Assembly (NCBI RefSeq): GCF_039727615.1
Contig: NZ_CP152474.1
Coordinates: forward strand, 3,162,001-3,226,000
Direction: 5' to 3'
DNA length: 64,000 nucleotides
Source of the DNA: Leclercia sp. S52
GTDB taxonomy: Bacteria; Pseudomonadota; Gammaproteobacteria; Enterobacterales; Enterobacteriaceae
Below the pieces are notes generated by a model. That model was not told the DNA's origin, did not search any database, and saw only the letters and a list, made by a program, of their open reading frames with translations. Shown one piece after another: positions 1-9,962 of this stretch (position 1 is the first letter of the stretch; every line of letters begins with the position of its first letter). The position numbers were made by a program, and so were the translations under genes.

Positions 1-124
1 GTGGGGCCGTAATGACCCGCACCTCGTGACCCTGGCTGGCCATCCACTCCACCATCTCGCCGGTGTATTTACCGATACCGGTCAGCTCGGGGGAGTAGTT
101 AATTCCGTACACGAGGATCTTCAT
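1..124 (-). CDS. wcaI: WcaI colanic acid glycosyltransferase, N-terminal fragment
   Basis: Only the first 41 codons are in the window; the gene runs off the left edge. The peptide starts [20 protein letters not shown] and matches the start of E. coli WcaI, a family 4 glycosyltransferase of colanic acid repeat-unit assembly at the inner membrane. Its ATG overlaps the TGA of gmm (ATGA), the tight coupling expected inside the operon. Gene order gmd-fcl-gmm-wcaI matches E. coli. Identification is firm from N-terminal identity and position, but nothing can be said about the rest of the protein. Confidence 0.88.
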   Translation of the reverse strand, partial: MKILVYGINYSPELTGIGKYTGEMVEWMASQGHEVRVITAP

Positions 125-594
125 AGTCCCGGCACCCCAGCCTGATCCAGGAAGTAGGCCCGGCTGTTGTCATGCACGTTATCGCTTGCCAGCAGGACAT
201 CCGGTTTTAGCCAGCGGTAGTCGTCGTGCTGAGAATCAGGCAGACGCAGGTCTGCCTGATTCACCTGCAGGCGATAGCCGATCACCACGTAGTGGGTGGT
301 GAAATCGGTGCCGGAAAAGTTATCGTCATAGAAGTGCTGCCAGACCCCGTAAAACTGGCCCGCCGTCATCGGCAGGCGCAGCCCCAGCTCCGCCTCAGTA
401 AGACGCGCAAAGGCATTTTCCAGCGTCTCGTCTTTCTGCACTCGTCCGCCCGGCACGAACCAGAAGCCCTGCGCCGGACGGTTGGTGCGTTGCCCGAGCA
501 GAAACTCGCCCCGCTCGTTCTCCACAATCAGATCGATGGAGATCAGCGGAGTGGAACGCACAACAGTGGCAAAATCTTCCTGACTTAAAAACAT
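121..594 (-). CDS. gmm: GDP-mannose mannosyl hydrolase (Nudix-like)
   Basis: Hydrolyses GDP-mannose (and GDP-glucose) to GDP and the sugar, thought to tune the GDP-sugar pool for colanic acid. The 157-residue protein starts [12 protein letters not shown] and carries the Nudix-like segment [14 protein letters not shown] in its first third, as in E. coli Gmm/WcaH (about 159 residues). As sequenced, the upstream fcl frame reads straight into this gene, giving an apparent 480-residue fusion. A run of six C on the plus strand at 600-605 explains this: with five, fcl stops at 597-599 and gmm starts two bases later. I therefore annotate gmm separately. Its TGA overlaps the wcaI start. Fusion is possible but unlikely. 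Confidence 0.88.
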   Translation of the reverse strand: MFLSQEDFATVVRSTPLISIDLIVENERGEFLLGQRTNRPAQGFWFVPGGRVQKDETLENAFARLTEAELGLRLPMTAGQFYGVWQHFYDDNFSGTDFTTHYVVIGYRLQVNQADLRLPDSQHDDYRWLKPDVLLASDNVHDNSRAYFLDQAGVPGL

Positions 595-596
595 AT

Positions 597-1563
597 CTAC
601 CCCCCGGAAGCGCTGCTGATTTTCCAGGAACCACTGGTAAGTGCTGGCCAGCCCTGCGGCCAGCGTCACCTCGTGGAACCAGCCCAGCTGATGCAGACGG
701 GTCACATCCAGCAGCTTGCGCGGCGTGCCGTCGGGTTTGCTGGCATCGAAGGCCACGCGCCCCTTGTACCCCACCACCTGAGCGATGGTCTCAGCCAGCT
801 CGCGAATGGTGCAGTCCACCCCGGTGCCGACGTTAATGTGCGACAGCATCGGCTCGGTGTTCTCCTGCCACACTTCGCGGGCCAGCTCCATCACGTGAAT
901 GCTGGCGGCAGCCATGTCATCCACGTGCAGGAACTCGCGCATCGGCGTGCCGCTGCCCCACACCACCACTTCCGGCGCGTTGCTGACGGTCGCCTCGTGA
1001 AAACGACGCAGCAGCGCCGGGATCACGTGCGAGTTGCTCGGGTGGAAGTTATCGTTCGGGCCGTACAGGTTGGTCGGCATCACCGAGCGATAGTCGCGAC
1101 CGTACTGGCGGTTATAAGATTCGCACAGCTTGATCCCGGCAATCTTGGCGATGGCGTACGGCTCGTTGGTGGCTTCCAGCGTGCCCTGCAGCAGCTCGCT
1201 CTCGGCGATCGGCTGTTTCGCCATCTTCGGATAGATACAGGAGGATCCGAGGAACAGCAGCTTGTTCACGTTATGCAGATGCGCAGCGTGAATGATGTTG
1301 CTCTCGATCATCATGTTTTCGTAGATGAAATCCGCCGGGTAGGTATTGTTTGCAACAATACCGCCCACTTTTGCCGCCGCCAGATAGACCTGATCGATGC
1401 GCTGTTCGGCAAAGAAGGCCTGTACCGCGCCCGCATCCAGCAGGTTCAGCTCATCACGGTTGCGCAGCACCAGTTCGACGTTGCCGCGCTGCTCCAGCTG
1501 GCGGACAATCGCGGAACCCACCATCCCGCGATGACCGGCAACAAAAATTCGTTGTTTGCTCAT
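597..1563 (-). CDS. fcl: GDP-L-fucose synthase, frame-broken at its stop codon
   Basis: Bifunctional 3,5-epimerase/4-reductase turning GDP-4-keto-6-deoxymannose into GDP-L-fucose for colanic acid, in the cytoplasm. It is an extended SDR protein: NADP-binding GHRGMVG at residues 10-16, catalytic Ser107 and the YAIAK pair Tyr136/Lys140. After removal of one base from the six-base C run at 600-605 the protein ends FRG and is 321 residues, as I recall for E. coli Fcl. As given, the stop is lost and translation continues into gmm. gmd ends two bases upstream of the ATG, so translation is probably coupled. The call is secure; whether the fused frame exists in the cell is doubtful. Confidence 0.92.
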
Positions 1564-1565
1564 AC

Positions 1566-2687
1566 TCAGGACTCCAGCGCGATGGCAACCTCGTAGCCAT
1601 GGGACTTGAGCAGGGAGTGTTTCTTCGCCGCTTCAAGATCGTGGGCAACCATCTCGGACACCATCTCCTGCAGGGTGATTTCCGGCTTCCAGCCCAGTTT
1701 TTCGTGCGCTTTGCTTGGGTCGCCGAGCAGGGTTTCCACTTCAGCAGGACGGAAGTAGCGCGGGTCAACCTGAACAATCACATCGCCCGGCTTCACGCCC
1801 GGTGCATCATGACCGGTGACGGACACCACGATACCCTTCTCTTCCACGCCGGTGCCTTCGAAGCGCAGTTTGATACCCAGCTGGGCCGCCGCCATCTCAA
1901 CGAACTGACGCACGGAGTACTGAACGCCGGTGGCAATCACGAAGTCTTCGGGTTTTTCCTGCTGCAGCATCATCCACTGCATTTTCACGTAGTCTTTGGC
2001 ATGGCCCCAGTCACGCAGGGAGTCCATGTTGCCGAGGTGCAGACAGGATTCCAGACCCTGGGCAATGTTGGCGATAGCGCGGGTGATCTTACGGGTCACG
2101 AAGGTTTCGCCGCGGCGCGGGGATTCGTGGTTGAACAGAATACCGTTACAGGCGTAGATGCCGTAGGATTCGCGGTAGTTCACGGTGATCCAGTAGGCGT
2201 ACATTTTAGCCACGGCATAAGGTGAGCGCGGGTAGAACGGAGTGGTCTCTTTCTGCGGGATCTCCTGCACCAGGCCATACAGCTCGGAGGTAGACGCCTG
2301 ATAGAAACGGGTCTTCTTCTCAAGGCCGAGGAAGCGGATGGCTTCCAGCAGACGCAGAGTACCCATGGCATCCACGTCGGCGGTGTATTCCGGGGATTCG
2401 AAGGAGACCGCTACGTGGCTCATCGCGCCCAGGTTGTAGACCTCATCCGGCTGCACTTCCTGCAGAATACGGGTCAGGTTGGAGCTATCGGTCAGGTCAC
2501 CGTAGTGCAGGTGGAATTTCGGGTTTGCTGCATGTGGATCCTGGTAGATATGATCCACGCGCTCGGTGTTAAAAGAGGAGGCACGACGTTTGATTCCGTG
2601 CACTTCGTAGCCTTTTTCCAGCAGGAGTTCCGCCAGATAAGAACCATCCTGTCCGGTAACGCCGGTGATGAGAGCGACTTTAGACAT
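1566..2687 (-). CDS. gmd: GDP-mannose 4,6-dehydratase
   Basis: Converts GDP-D-mannose to GDP-4-keto-6-deoxy-D-mannose, the first committed step to GDP-L-fucose; the product goes to Fcl encoded next. The 373-residue length equals E. coli Gmd. Visible are the NADP-binding motif GVTGQDG (residues 9-15), the STSELYG catalytic segment near residue 132 and the Tyr157/Lys161 pair in SPYAVAK. It lies 27 bp downstream of wcaF in the wza-to-wcaM transcription unit. The frame is intact. Confidence 0.96.
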   Translation of the reverse strand: MSKVALITGVTGQDGSYLAELLLEKGYEVHGIKRRASSFNTERVDHIYQDPHAANPKFHLHYGDLTDSSNLTRILQEVQPDEVYNLGAMSHVAVSFESPEYTADVDAMGTLRLLEAIRFLGLEKKTRFYQASTSELYGLVQEIPQKETTPFYPRSPYAVAKMYAYWITVNYRESYGIYACNGILFNHESPRRGETFVTRKITRAIANIAQGLESCLHLGNMDSLRDWGHAKDYVKMQWMMLQQEKPEDFVIATGVQYSVRQFVEMAAAQLGIKLRFEGTGVEEKGIVVSVTGHDAPGVKPGDVIVQVDPRYFRPAEVETLLGDPSKAHEKLGWKPEITLQEMVSEMVAHDLEAAKKHSLLKSHGYEVAIALES

Positions 2688-2714
2688 GTTTATTTTCTCC
2701 AGACTTATCAGAAG

Positions 2715-3263
2715 TTATTCAGTTTCAACGCGTTCGCGTATCACCACTGCGGGATTGCCACGGCAAATCTTATTTGCCGGAAGCGATTTAAAAACACTGC
2801 TGCGCGCACCAACAACGGTGCCATCGCCAATGGAAACGCCGGGCGCGACAAAGACATCGGTCGCCAGCCAGCATTTCTCACCCAGGGTGATGGGCTGCGC
2901 ATTAATATCAAAATGTTGACTCATATAATCGTGACTACCGGTGCAGAGATAACACTTCTGCGATACCACCGAATTGGCACCAATCGAAATATCACCCAGC
3001 GTATATAACACCGCGTCGTCACCCACCCAGGCGTTATCCCCTAAGGTTAATTTCCACGGGTAGGTAATTTTTACCGATGGTCGAATCACTGCGTTTTTTC
3101 CGATTTTTGCGCCAAACAGGCGTAATAAAAAGGCACGCCAGCGGTACATTATTTGTGGCGACCAGGCGAATAACGTTGCCTGTACTGCCCACCACAACTG
3201 CACCTTAATTCCGCCTGCGCCACGAAACCCTTTTGGCACAGAGAAGCCGCTTAATTCCTGCAT
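2715..3263 (-). CDS. wcaF: Colanic acid acetyltransferase WcaF
   Basis: Predicted O-acetyltransferase decorating the colanic acid repeat unit. The 182-residue protein shows left-handed beta-helix (hexapeptide repeat) character from about residue 60 on, such as IGKNAVIRPS, IGANSVVSQK and IGDGTVVGARS. This is typical of the CysE/LacA/NodL acyltransferases, with the acidic and aromatic N-terminus of WcaF. Base composition is clearly lower in G+C than gmd, as is usual for polysaccharide genes. It sits between wcaE and gmd as in E. coli. The acceptor sugar cannot be read from sequence. Confidence 0.92.
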   Translation of the reverse strand: MQELSGFSVPKGFRGAGGIKVQLWWAVQATLFAWSPQIMYRWRAFLLRLFGAKIGKNAVIRPSVKITYPWKLTLGDNAWVGDDAVLYTLGDISIGANSVVSQKCYLCTGSHDYMSQHFDINAQPITLGEKCWLATDVFVAPGVSIGDGTVVGARSSVFKSLPANKICRGNPAVVIRERVETE

Positions 3264-3278
3264 CGTGTTTCCTTATAT

Positions 3279-4025
3279 TCAGGCTTTGTTATATAAGGCT
3301 TTGGTTTTACCCGTCGTTTTCAGACGTAATAAATAAGATAATTCTGCGAGCACGCCCGGCATACGTAATATCTCGCGCTGCACCTTTTTGGCGTCCTGAC
3401 ATAATTCAAGATTATTCGAGGTTGACACCCCGCCCATCGAAAATTCAGAGACCAGGCCTGGCAGGCGTTTAAACGGATAACCGGCTTTATACATTCTGGC
3501 GGTCAGGGCGTAATCCGACGAAACGCGATACTGCAGATCGTACGGGTACGTTTTTAATCCACTTAAGGGAAAGAAGATCGCCTGATGGCTGGCCGGCAGG
3601 CTGTGATAAATATACCAACCCGGTTTCGCCGCCCGGCGCACTTTATTGCCGTCACCAAAATCGAGTAAGGCGTCGCCCATGACCATGGCGTTACCCTGCA
3701 CTTTGCCGAGCTGGCGCACAAACTGCGCTACATCGTCATGAAAAATATCGCCGGAGTTCAGGAAAATGGCGTAGCGCCCCTGCGCCATATCGATGCCTTT
3801 ATTCATCGCATCGTAAATGCCGCGGTCCTTCTCGCTGACGTAGCGTAAGTTGAACTCACCATTCAGTTTTTCGAGAAATTCTGCCGTACCGTCGTTCGAG
3901 CCGCCATCCACCACAATCCATTCAAAGCTGAGGCTGGGATCGCGGGCCAGATTGCGCAGCGACCGCCAGGTTTTTACCATGCCGTCAAGGTTACGGAAGG
4001 CAACAGTAATAACGCTGAGTAACAT
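3279..4025 (-). CDS. wcaE: Colanic acid glycosyltransferase WcaE (GT2)
   Basis: Family 2 (GT-A) glycosyltransferase of 248 residues, the length of E. coli WcaE. The N-terminus [12 protein letters not shown], the nucleotide-sugar segment [14 protein letters not shown] (about residues 34-47) and the FLNSGD motif, which takes the place of a DxD-type metal site, support the call. It is thought to add one sugar to the lipid-linked colanic acid unit on the cytoplasmic face of the inner membrane. It starts 11 bp after wcaD and is followed by wcaF 15 bp later. Donor and acceptor are not evident from the sequence alone. Confidence 0.92.
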   Translation of the reverse strand: MLLSVITVAFRNLDGMVKTWRSLRNLARDPSLSFEWIVVDGGSNDGTAEFLEKLNGEFNLRYVSEKDRGIYDAMNKGIDMAQGRYAIFLNSGDIFHDDVAQFVRQLGKVQGNAMVMGDALLDFGDGNKVRRAAKPGWYIYHSLPASHQAIFFPLSGLKTYPYDLQYRVSSDYALTARMYKAGYPFKRLPGLVSEFSMGGVSTSNNLELCQDAKKVQREILRMPGVLAELSYLLRLKTTGKTKALYNKA

Positions 4026-4036
4026 AAACCACCTCG

Positions 4037-5257
4037 TTATGAATGCGTAATATTAAGCGCCTTGCGCAAAATAAACGGGCAAACAATTAAGAATGCGTAC
4101 TCCGGGCTAAATATTGACCCGGTAAAGAACAGCGACACCGGCGTAAAAAGATAAAGCTGTACGCGAAAATTCTGATTATCACCAAAAGCGCTGATCGTCA
4201 TTTTGAAAACTTTGGTCAGATACCACGCCGTTAATAACACTGCGAACCACGAAAAATAAATAATCAGCAGATACAAACCATTGTCTATGGTTTTCCCGAC
4301 GTCCGCACCGTTAAAGATTCCGAATGATGCGACATATTCATAAAGTGAGCCGAATCTGACTACGCCGTCAATATGGGTTAAAGAGTAACCCACCATCACC
4401 AGCGGACCGATAATACGGTAATAGGATGACGACCCTTCAGTCCCTAAATCACCCAGACGCTCCGAAATATACGGGAAGGCAAATACTACCCCCACTAAAA
4501 ATACGGACAATGAAATGATCGCTAAAGGTAACTTTTTCTTGATCGCCTCTTTATTCAGATACTGGAACGCCCACTCCAGAAGGTAAAACAGAATAAAGGT
4601 CATTACCCCGGAGAACGATCCAGACAGGACTATTCCTGCAAGAATCATAGCATCGCTCTTGGGCGTTTTGATACCAAACTGTTTGATGCTGAGCCAAATT
4701 GAGATTAACGCCAGAGCGAAGAATGCCGGTTCGAAATAGAGTGCCGTGGTACGCTTGCCGCCAAATTTAATGAAATTCAGCACATAGCTATTACTGTAAA
4801 TAAGATATTTCGAAATTATTTCCATCAGGCTACTGCCGCCTGTCAAAATAATTTGCGCCATCTCCAGAGCCGCTATCATAACAATGATGCCGATCACCAG
4901 ATAAAAGAACCTGAGGATCTTCCGATAATTGTGCGGCGAGATGGTTTTAAAACGAATACTCCACACCATACCGATAATGATCACGATATAGACAAACAGC
5001 ATGGTGGAGGTGACATATTTACTGGCGTCCAGCGACTGGCCAAAGATGTAGTTAAAGGCCGTCAGCCCCACCCCCAGCCCCAGCGCAATCATCAGCTTTT
5101 TCACGCTGATCTTGTCGACGAACAGCAACAGCAGCACCGGTAAAAAGGTCACGATGGTAATGGGGAAGCTCTCACCCAGCTGGGCAATTTTGACGTTGAC
5201 CAGCAGGTAGATCAGCGGCAGCAGCAGATAGCTACAGATTCTGATAGAACGAGACAT
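4037..5257 (-). CDS. wcaD: Colanic acid polymerase WcaD
   Basis: Putative Wzy-type polymerase joining colanic acid repeat units at the periplasmic face. The protein is 406 residues, nearly all hydrophobic membrane segments, with a larger loop near residues 270-330 containing [12 protein letters not shown] start it at [12 protein letters not shown] (5257), matching the E. coli N-terminus. The longer open frame upstream is only the continuation of the shifted wcaC frame. The start lies inside the end of wcaC (26 bp overlap after frame repair), suggesting translational coupling. A+T-rich compared with gmd. Confidence 0.93.
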   Translation of the reverse strand: MSRSIRICSYLLLPLIYLLVNVKIAQLGESFPITIVTFLPVLLLLFVDKISVKKLMIALGLGVGLTAFNYIFGQSLDASKYVTSTMLFVYIVIIIGMVWSIRFKTISPHNYRKILRFFYLVIGIIVMIAALEMAQIILTGGSSLMEIISKYLIYSNSYVLNFIKFGGKRTTALYFEPAFFALALISIWLSIKQFGIKTPKSDAMILAGIVLSGSFSGVMTFILFYLLEWAFQYLNKEAIKKKLPLAIISLSVFLVGVVFAFPYISERLGDLGTEGSSSYYRIIGPLVMVGYSLTHIDGVVRFGSLYEYVASFGIFNGADVGKTIDNGLYLLIIYFSWFAVLLTAWYLTKVFKMTISAFGDNQNFRVQLYLFTPVSLFFTGSIFSPEYAFLIVCPFILRKALNITHS

Positions 5258-6450
5258 ACTCCTCCAGCATCTGTTGTCCACTGTAGGCCTGGCGGCTGCG
5301 GGTGCGGAACGATTCCAGGTCAGTGCCAAAAACGGCCTGCGCGATCTCCGCCTTCGACAGCTGCACCAGCGGCAGCACCTCGTTTTCGGTGAAGGTTTTA
5401 CCCCCCCGATTTCTCCAGCACTTCCCGGGCGGCGTCGCTGTGGGTGGCGATCACCGGCACCCCGATGGAGAGCGCTTCGCACAGGATCAGCGGGTAGTTA
5501 TCAACTCTTGAGCTGAACACCAGCGCATCCATGCCGTTCAGGGCGCTCATCAGCTTGCGCTTGTCGGTTTCGAAGCCGTGGTTAACCACGTTGGCGCCGT
5601 CAAAGGGCGAAAACTTACCGAAGGTGTGCAGCTCGATCTTATCGCCGAGGGCCATGATCTGACGCACCAGCTGCTGGTTGGTTTTGCCGTCGTAGCGCAG
5701 GTCGTGAGCCACCACCGCGATTTTCGGTTTACCCGGCGTGACGGCCACCGGCGTCAGCTCCGCCAGAATGGCTTCGGTCGCCACGTCGATACCGTTGTTG
5801 ATGATCCGGCAGCGCCCTGCCCCGTACAGGCTGTTAAAGGCGTCGGCCACATGCTGGCTGGGAGAGATAAACTGGCAGCCGAGCGCCAGCATGTCGCGAA
5901 ACAGCTGACGTTTACCCGCCACCAGCTGATGGGCGCGATCTATCTTCACCGGAGGATAGTTACCGAGCGTCGGGCACTTCTGGCAATTGTCTTTCCAGCC
6001 TTCGCAGCCGTCGGTAAAGGCGCAGCGGCCGGTAACGCTCCAGTGATCGTGCAGGGTCCAGACGAAGGTGGTATCGGGCTTGTGCGCCTGCACCTTCTCA
6101 CAGAAGGCCACCACCTCCTCCAGCTTCAGCCAGTAGCTGTGCAGAACGTGGAAATGCAGCACCACCGGGCCCGCGGTGCGGGTCACGGTGCGGTACAGAT
6201 TGTTAAGGTTGCCAAACAGATCGCGGTTAAACAGGCGGAACAGCGCAATATTCGCTACCGAGGTCAGGCGCGGGGTGTGTTTCACCACCTGCGGGTAGCG
6301 GTCGTGGCTGACGCTCTTCTTGCCGCCCTTGCCGTAACCGTAGATAAAGCGCGACTGGAGTCCTTTTTGCAGTGCGCGCTGGTGCAGATCCAGCGCCACC
6401 CCTGCCGCCCCGCCCTCGGCGAGACGTACGTTAAATTGCAGAATATTCAT
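5232..6450 (-). CDS. wcaC: Colanic acid glycosyltransferase WcaC, frameshifted
   Basis: Family 4 (GT-B) glycosyltransferase of colanic acid synthesis. Residues 1-350 read intact to EKSGG and then hit a stop at a run of seven C (plus strand, 5401-5407). With six, the frame continues KTFTENEVLPLVQ to FYQNL and ends at 5232, giving 405 residues, the E. coli WcaC length. The C-terminal part contains the donor-site segment SIGVPVIATHSDAAREVL just before the break. A cysteine-rich stretch CEGWKDNCQKCP lies near residue 140. The ATG overlaps the end of wcaB. Either a sequencing artefact or a loss-of-function mutation that would stop colanic acid assembly. Confidence 0.9.
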
Positions 6451-6938
6451 TTGATCACCTTCACCCGGGCCTTCTCGCCCACCACCAGCGCGTTGTCCGG
6501 GATGCTGTCGAGCACCACGCTCCCCGCTCCTACGGTGACGTTATTGCCCACGGTGATATCACCGATCATCACCACGTTGGCACCCAGCTCAACGTTATTG
6601 CCAATCACCGGGCAGGCCAGGCTGTCCGGACCGCGGTTGCCGAGGGTTACGCCATGGCGGATGGTAAAATCATCTCCGGCGACCACGAACTTATTGATCA
6701 CCACGGCATAGCCGTGGTGAATGGTAAAGCGCCGGCCGATGGTGGCTGCGGCCTGGATTTCATAGCCGAAGAAGCACTCGGTGATGATGCGGTAGAGCAC
6801 CAGCACCGGGGCCGCCCACAGGTTGTTGAGGACGTTCTTTTTGCGCCAGACGGAGCAGAAATGGGCCACCCGGTAGGCCAGCACCATGCAGCAGGGGCGC
6901 AGGCTCCAGCTGTTTGCGCGACAATCTTCCAGCACCAT
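6447..6938 (-). CDS. wcaB: Colanic acid acetyltransferase WcaB
   Basis: Serine acetyltransferase-like O-acetyltransferase of 163 residues (E. coli WcaB 162). The left-handed beta-helix runs from about residue 80: IGRRFTIHHG, then VIGNNVELGANVVMIGDITV, ending with the CysE-like VGAGSVVLDSIPDNALVVG. It probably acetylates a colanic acid sugar. Its ATG overlaps the TAA of wcaA (TAATG) and its end overlaps the ATG of wcaC, so these genes are translationally linked. Confidence 0.93.
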   Translation of the reverse strand: MVLEDCRANSWSLRPCCMVLAYRVAHFCSVWRKKNVLNNLWAAPVLVLYRIITECFFGYEIQAAATIGRRFTIHHGYAVVINKFVVAGDDFTIRHGVTLGNRGPDSLACPVIGNNVELGANVVMIGDITVGNNVTVGAGSVVLDSIPDNALVVGEKARVKVIK

Positions 6939-7777
6939 TATTTCCCCCGCAGTCCGTCTGCCAGACGCTTGCCGTTACGCACCGAGATCAGCGTCAGCAG
7001 CGTGCGCCAGTTCATGCGCTTGTTGCGGATCTGATACAGGGTAAACAGCTGATACTTACGGCTGGCGCGATCGAACTTGTCCCGGTGCTTACGGTAGAAG
7101 TGGAAGTAGCCGGAGAACTTTTTCGGCGAGGAGGTGATCTGCATCTCGCCGTGATTGATGTGCAGGATCTGCGTTGCCTCCTCCACCTTCCACGGCTCGC
7201 CATACTCCATCACCATCCGCAGGAAGATGTCGTAATCCTGGGCGGCCTTCAGCTCGGTATCGAACAGGCACTCCTTGAAGCGCCACGCCCAGGTAAAGAC
7301 CTGATTGCCGATAATGTTGCGCTTGTAGAACAGCTGGCGCGAGTACGGCGATTTCGGATAGAGCGGCAGGCTGGCGGGCTGGGAGTAGACCTCCCCTTCG
7401 CAGACATAGTCGTTGGCATACAGGAACGCATGGGTCACCAGATGATGCTGATGCGCCAGGAAGGTCGAGAGCCGGTTCGGCGTCCACTCGTCGTCGTCGT
7501 CAATACCGGTCAGGTACTGGCCGTTAGCCTGCAGGATCGCCTGATTGCGTACCGCACAGGCGCCGGAGTTGATGGCGTTGTGGGTATAGACCACGCGCGG
7601 ATCGTTGAGGTCAGTGACAAACTGCTGCAGCTGTTCCCAGGAGGAGGAGCAGTCATCGACGATGATCAGCTCCCAGTGGTCATAATCCTGACGCAATACC
7701 GACTTTATCGCACGGATCGCCAGCTGCTGACGGTTCCATGTAGGCATATAAATAGAAATCAAAGGGCGTGTTGTCAT
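6938..7777 (-). CDS. wcaA: Colanic acid glycosyltransferase WcaA (GT2)
   Basis: GT-A family 2 glycosyltransferase of the colanic acid pathway. From the ATG at 7777 (MTTRPLISIYMPTWNRQQLA) it is 279 residues, as in E. coli. A longer frame could begin at 7798 overlapping the wzc stop, but the shorter start has a better ribosome site (GGGGAA seven bases upstream) and matches the family. The N-terminal nucleotide-binding segment WELIIVDDCSSSWEQ (about residues 36-50) and the metal-binding run GIDDDDEWTP (about 92-101) are present. It is the first sugar-transfer gene after the export block. Confidence 0.93.
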   Translation of the reverse strand: MTTRPLISIYMPTWNRQQLAIRAIKSVLRQDYDHWELIIVDDCSSSWEQLQQFVTDLNDPRVVYTHNAINSGACAVRNQAILQANGQYLTGIDDDDEWTPNRLSTFLAHQHHLVTHAFLYANDYVCEGEVYSQPASLPLYPKSPYSRQLFYKRNIIGNQVFTWAWRFKECLFDTELKAAQDYDIFLRMVMEYGEPWKVEEATQILHINHGEMQITSSPKKFSGYFHFYRKHRDKFDRASRKYQLFTLYQIRNKRMNWRTLLTLISVRNGKRLADGLRGK

Positions 7778-7797
7778 GGTATTCCCCGAATGGCTCA

Positions 7798-9960
7798 TTA
7801 CTTGCTGTCCGACTTATATTCGTACTCGTAATACCCGTAATCCTGATACCCGGTGGCGCGGCGGAAGATGGAGTTGAGGATCACCCCTTTCACCGGAATG
7901 CCGTTCTGCTCAAAGCGGCTGAGGCTGGTCTCGACCTCTTTCAGGGTGTTCACCGCATAACGCGCCACCATCAGGGTGGTGCCCGCGTGGCGACCCACAA
8001 TGGCCGCATCGGTGACCGCGAGGATTGGCGGGGTATCGATGATCACCAGGTCATAATTCTCGCTGGCCCACTTCACCAGCTGGGTGAAGCGCTCGCTCAT
8101 CAGCAGTTCCGATGGGTTCGGCGGCACCTGCCCGCGAGTAACGAGGTCAAAGCCAGGAATGGAGGTCGGTTTCGCGCACTGGGTGATATCGCCCTTGCCG
8201 AGTAGGATCTCCGACAGACCGTTGACGTTGTTGGTGCCCAGCAGTTCATGGGTGTAGCCCTTACGCATATCGCAGTCGATCAGCAGCACGCGCTTGTTGG
8301 TCTGGCTCACCACCGCTGCGAGGTTGGCGCAGACGAAGGTTTTCCCGATGGACGGGCTAACCCCGGAGAGCATCAGCACGTTGTTGCTGGCCTGCATCAT
8401 GGCGAAGTGCAGGCTGGTGCGCAGGCTACGAATGGCTTCGATGGCCAGATCCGTTGGGTTGCCCACCGCCAGCAGCTGGCTCTGTTTGTAGCGTTTAACC
8501 CCGTTGGTGGTTTTGACGCTGTCACGGGACTTCTGCCACTCGGACAGCGGGATGCTGGCATAGACGTTGATGCCGTGCTCTTCCAGCACCTGCGGGCTTT
8601 CGATCCCACGGTTAAACAGGGAGCGCAGCAGCACGCCAACGATGGAGAGCATCAGGCCGAGAATGATGCTACCGAGAATAATCAGCGCCTTCTTCGGCTT
8701 CAGCACGCCGGGCTGGGTGATAGCCGGATCGACAATCCGCACGTCGCCGACGGTGCTCGCTTCGGTGATCTTCAGCTCCTGCTGTTTGTTCAGCAGCTGC
8801 ATATAGACCTGCTGGCCGGACTCCACGTCGCGGGTCAGACGCAGGATCTCCTGCTGGGTTTTAGGCATCGCGGTAACGCGGCCATTGAGCTTCGCCTTTT
8901 CCTCTTCCAGGGTCTGGCGTTTTTCCAGCAGCGTGCGGTAGGCAGGGTGACGTTTGGTGTAGAGCTTGGAAATTTCCGCCTCTTTAAAGGTCAGCTCATT
9001 GAGCTGGGCGTCGATGTTGACCATCGAATCCAGCACCGACTTCGCTTCCAGCGGCAGGTCGACGGAATCTTTATCCTGGCGGAAGGCGTTGAGCTTGTTC
9101 TCGGCTTCATCCAGATGAGCCCGCACTTCCGGGAGCTGTTTGGCAAGGAAGTCGAGGCTTTTTGACGCCTCTTCCGACTTGCGCTTCACGTTCTGCGCCT
9201 GGTAGTTGCGGGTGATGCTGTTGAGAATGTCGCGGATCTTGTCCTTATCTTCCCCGGTAAAGGTCAGACTCAGCACCCCGGTGTCTTTCCCGGTTTCGGT
9301 GACTGTCAGGTTGCCCTGCAGGTTGTTGATCATCCCCAGCATCGAGAACTTGCTGACGGTGAACTCGCTGCCGCTCTGGGCATGAATGTCACTCACCATC
9401 ATGCTCACGCCGTCTTTGGTCAGCATCTCACCCACCTTGCCGCGGGCGCTGAACCCGGCGTCGCTGGTGAGCTGATACTGATCTTTACCCAGCACCTCGA
9501 GGGTAAAGACCTGGCTGGCCCCCCCGGCAGGCAGCGTAAAGGTGGTCACCTTGACGGTGTCGTTCTGACGGCCCATCAGGCGATCCCAGCCTGCACCAAA
9601 CACCGGGAAGGTGTTTTTGCTGACGCCGATATCGAGATCCAGATCGTCCACGGTTTTACCCAACACCAGGCGGGACTGGATCAGCTCAATTTCCGCCTGC
9701 GAGGCGGGCGGCTTGTTCGCCAGCGCCGAACCAATGTCCTGCACCAGCGAACTGCCGCTGTTCTGCTCAATTTGCACCAGCGCATCGGCGCTGTAGATCG
9801 GGGTGGCAAAGAAGGTATAAATCACCGCCGCCACGGCAAACACCGCGGTGATCCCTATCACCCACCAGCGCGCCTCTACTACGGTGCCGATCAGGCGACC
9901 AAGATCAATCTCATCACTGCCCGCACTCGCGGAGGCAGAAGGTTTTACGTTTGCTGTCAT
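7798..9960 (-). CDS. wzc: Tyrosine autokinase Wzc (BY-kinase, polysaccharide co-polymerase)
   Basis: Inner-membrane chain-length regulator and bacterial tyrosine kinase that works with Wza and Wzy to export colanic acid. Start chosen at MTANVKPSAS (9960), giving 720 residues as in E. coli. Features: N-terminal Wzz domain with first membrane helix near residues 32-52, long coiled periplasmic region, second membrane helix near 425-445 followed by a cytoplasmic ATPase with Walker A GVSPSIGKT (about 533-541), Walker A' VLLIDCDMRKG and Walker B LVIIDTPP. The C-terminal cluster of six tyrosines, ending YEYEYKSDSK, is the autophosphorylation tail, dephosphorylated by Wzb. A seven-G run at 9519-9525 is in frame here. 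Confidence 0.96.
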   Translation of the reverse strand: MTANVKPSASASAGSDEIDLGRLIGTVVEARWWVIGITAVFAVAAVIYTFFATPIYSADALVQIEQNSGSSLVQDIGSALANKPPASQAEIELIQSRLVLGKTVDDLDLDIGVSKNTFPVFGAGWDRLMGRQNDTVKVTTFTLPAGGASQVFTLEVLGKDQYQLTSDAGFSARGKVGEMLTKDGVSMMVSDIHAQSGSEFTVSKFSMLGMINNLQGNLTVTETGKDTGVLSLTFTGEDKDKIRDILNSITRNYQAQNVKRKSEEASKSLDFLAKQLPEVRAHLDEAENKLNAFRQDKDSVDLPLEAKSVLDSMVNIDAQLNELTFKEAEISKLYTKRHPAYRTLLEKRQTLEEEKAKLNGRVTAMPKTQQEILRLTRDVESGQQVYMQLLNKQQELKITEASTVGDVRIVDPAITQPGVLKPKKALIILGSIILGLMLSIVGVLLRSLFNRGIESPQVLEEHGINVYASIPLSEWQKSRDSVKTTNGVKRYKQSQLLAVGNPTDLAIEAIRSLRTSLHFAMMQASNNVLMLSGVSPSIGKTFVCANLAAVVSQTNKRVLLIDCDMRKGYTHELLGTNNVNGLSEILLGKGDITQCAKPTSIPGFDLVTRGQVPPNPSELLMSERFTQLVKWASENYDLVIIDTPPILAVTDAAIVGRHAGTTLMVARYAVNTLKEVETSLSRFEQNGIPVKGVILNSIFRRATGYQDYGYYEYEYKSDSK

Positions 9961-9962
9961 TA

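Noticed and set aside
226..2225. Several long plus-strand open frames opposite fcl, gmm and gmd
   Set aside because: They mirror the high-G+C coding strand, lack ribosome sites and contain no recognisable domain. The minus-strand genes explain the region fully.
5258..5482. N-terminal extension of WcaD by 75 residues
   Set aside because: The extension is the shifted reading of the wcaC 3' end (arginine- and cysteine-rich); the E. coli-like start is at 5257.
8248..9165. Open frame of about 305 codons opposite wzc
   Set aside because: Antisense shadow of an intact, well-known gene; histidine-rich composition typical of reversed reading.
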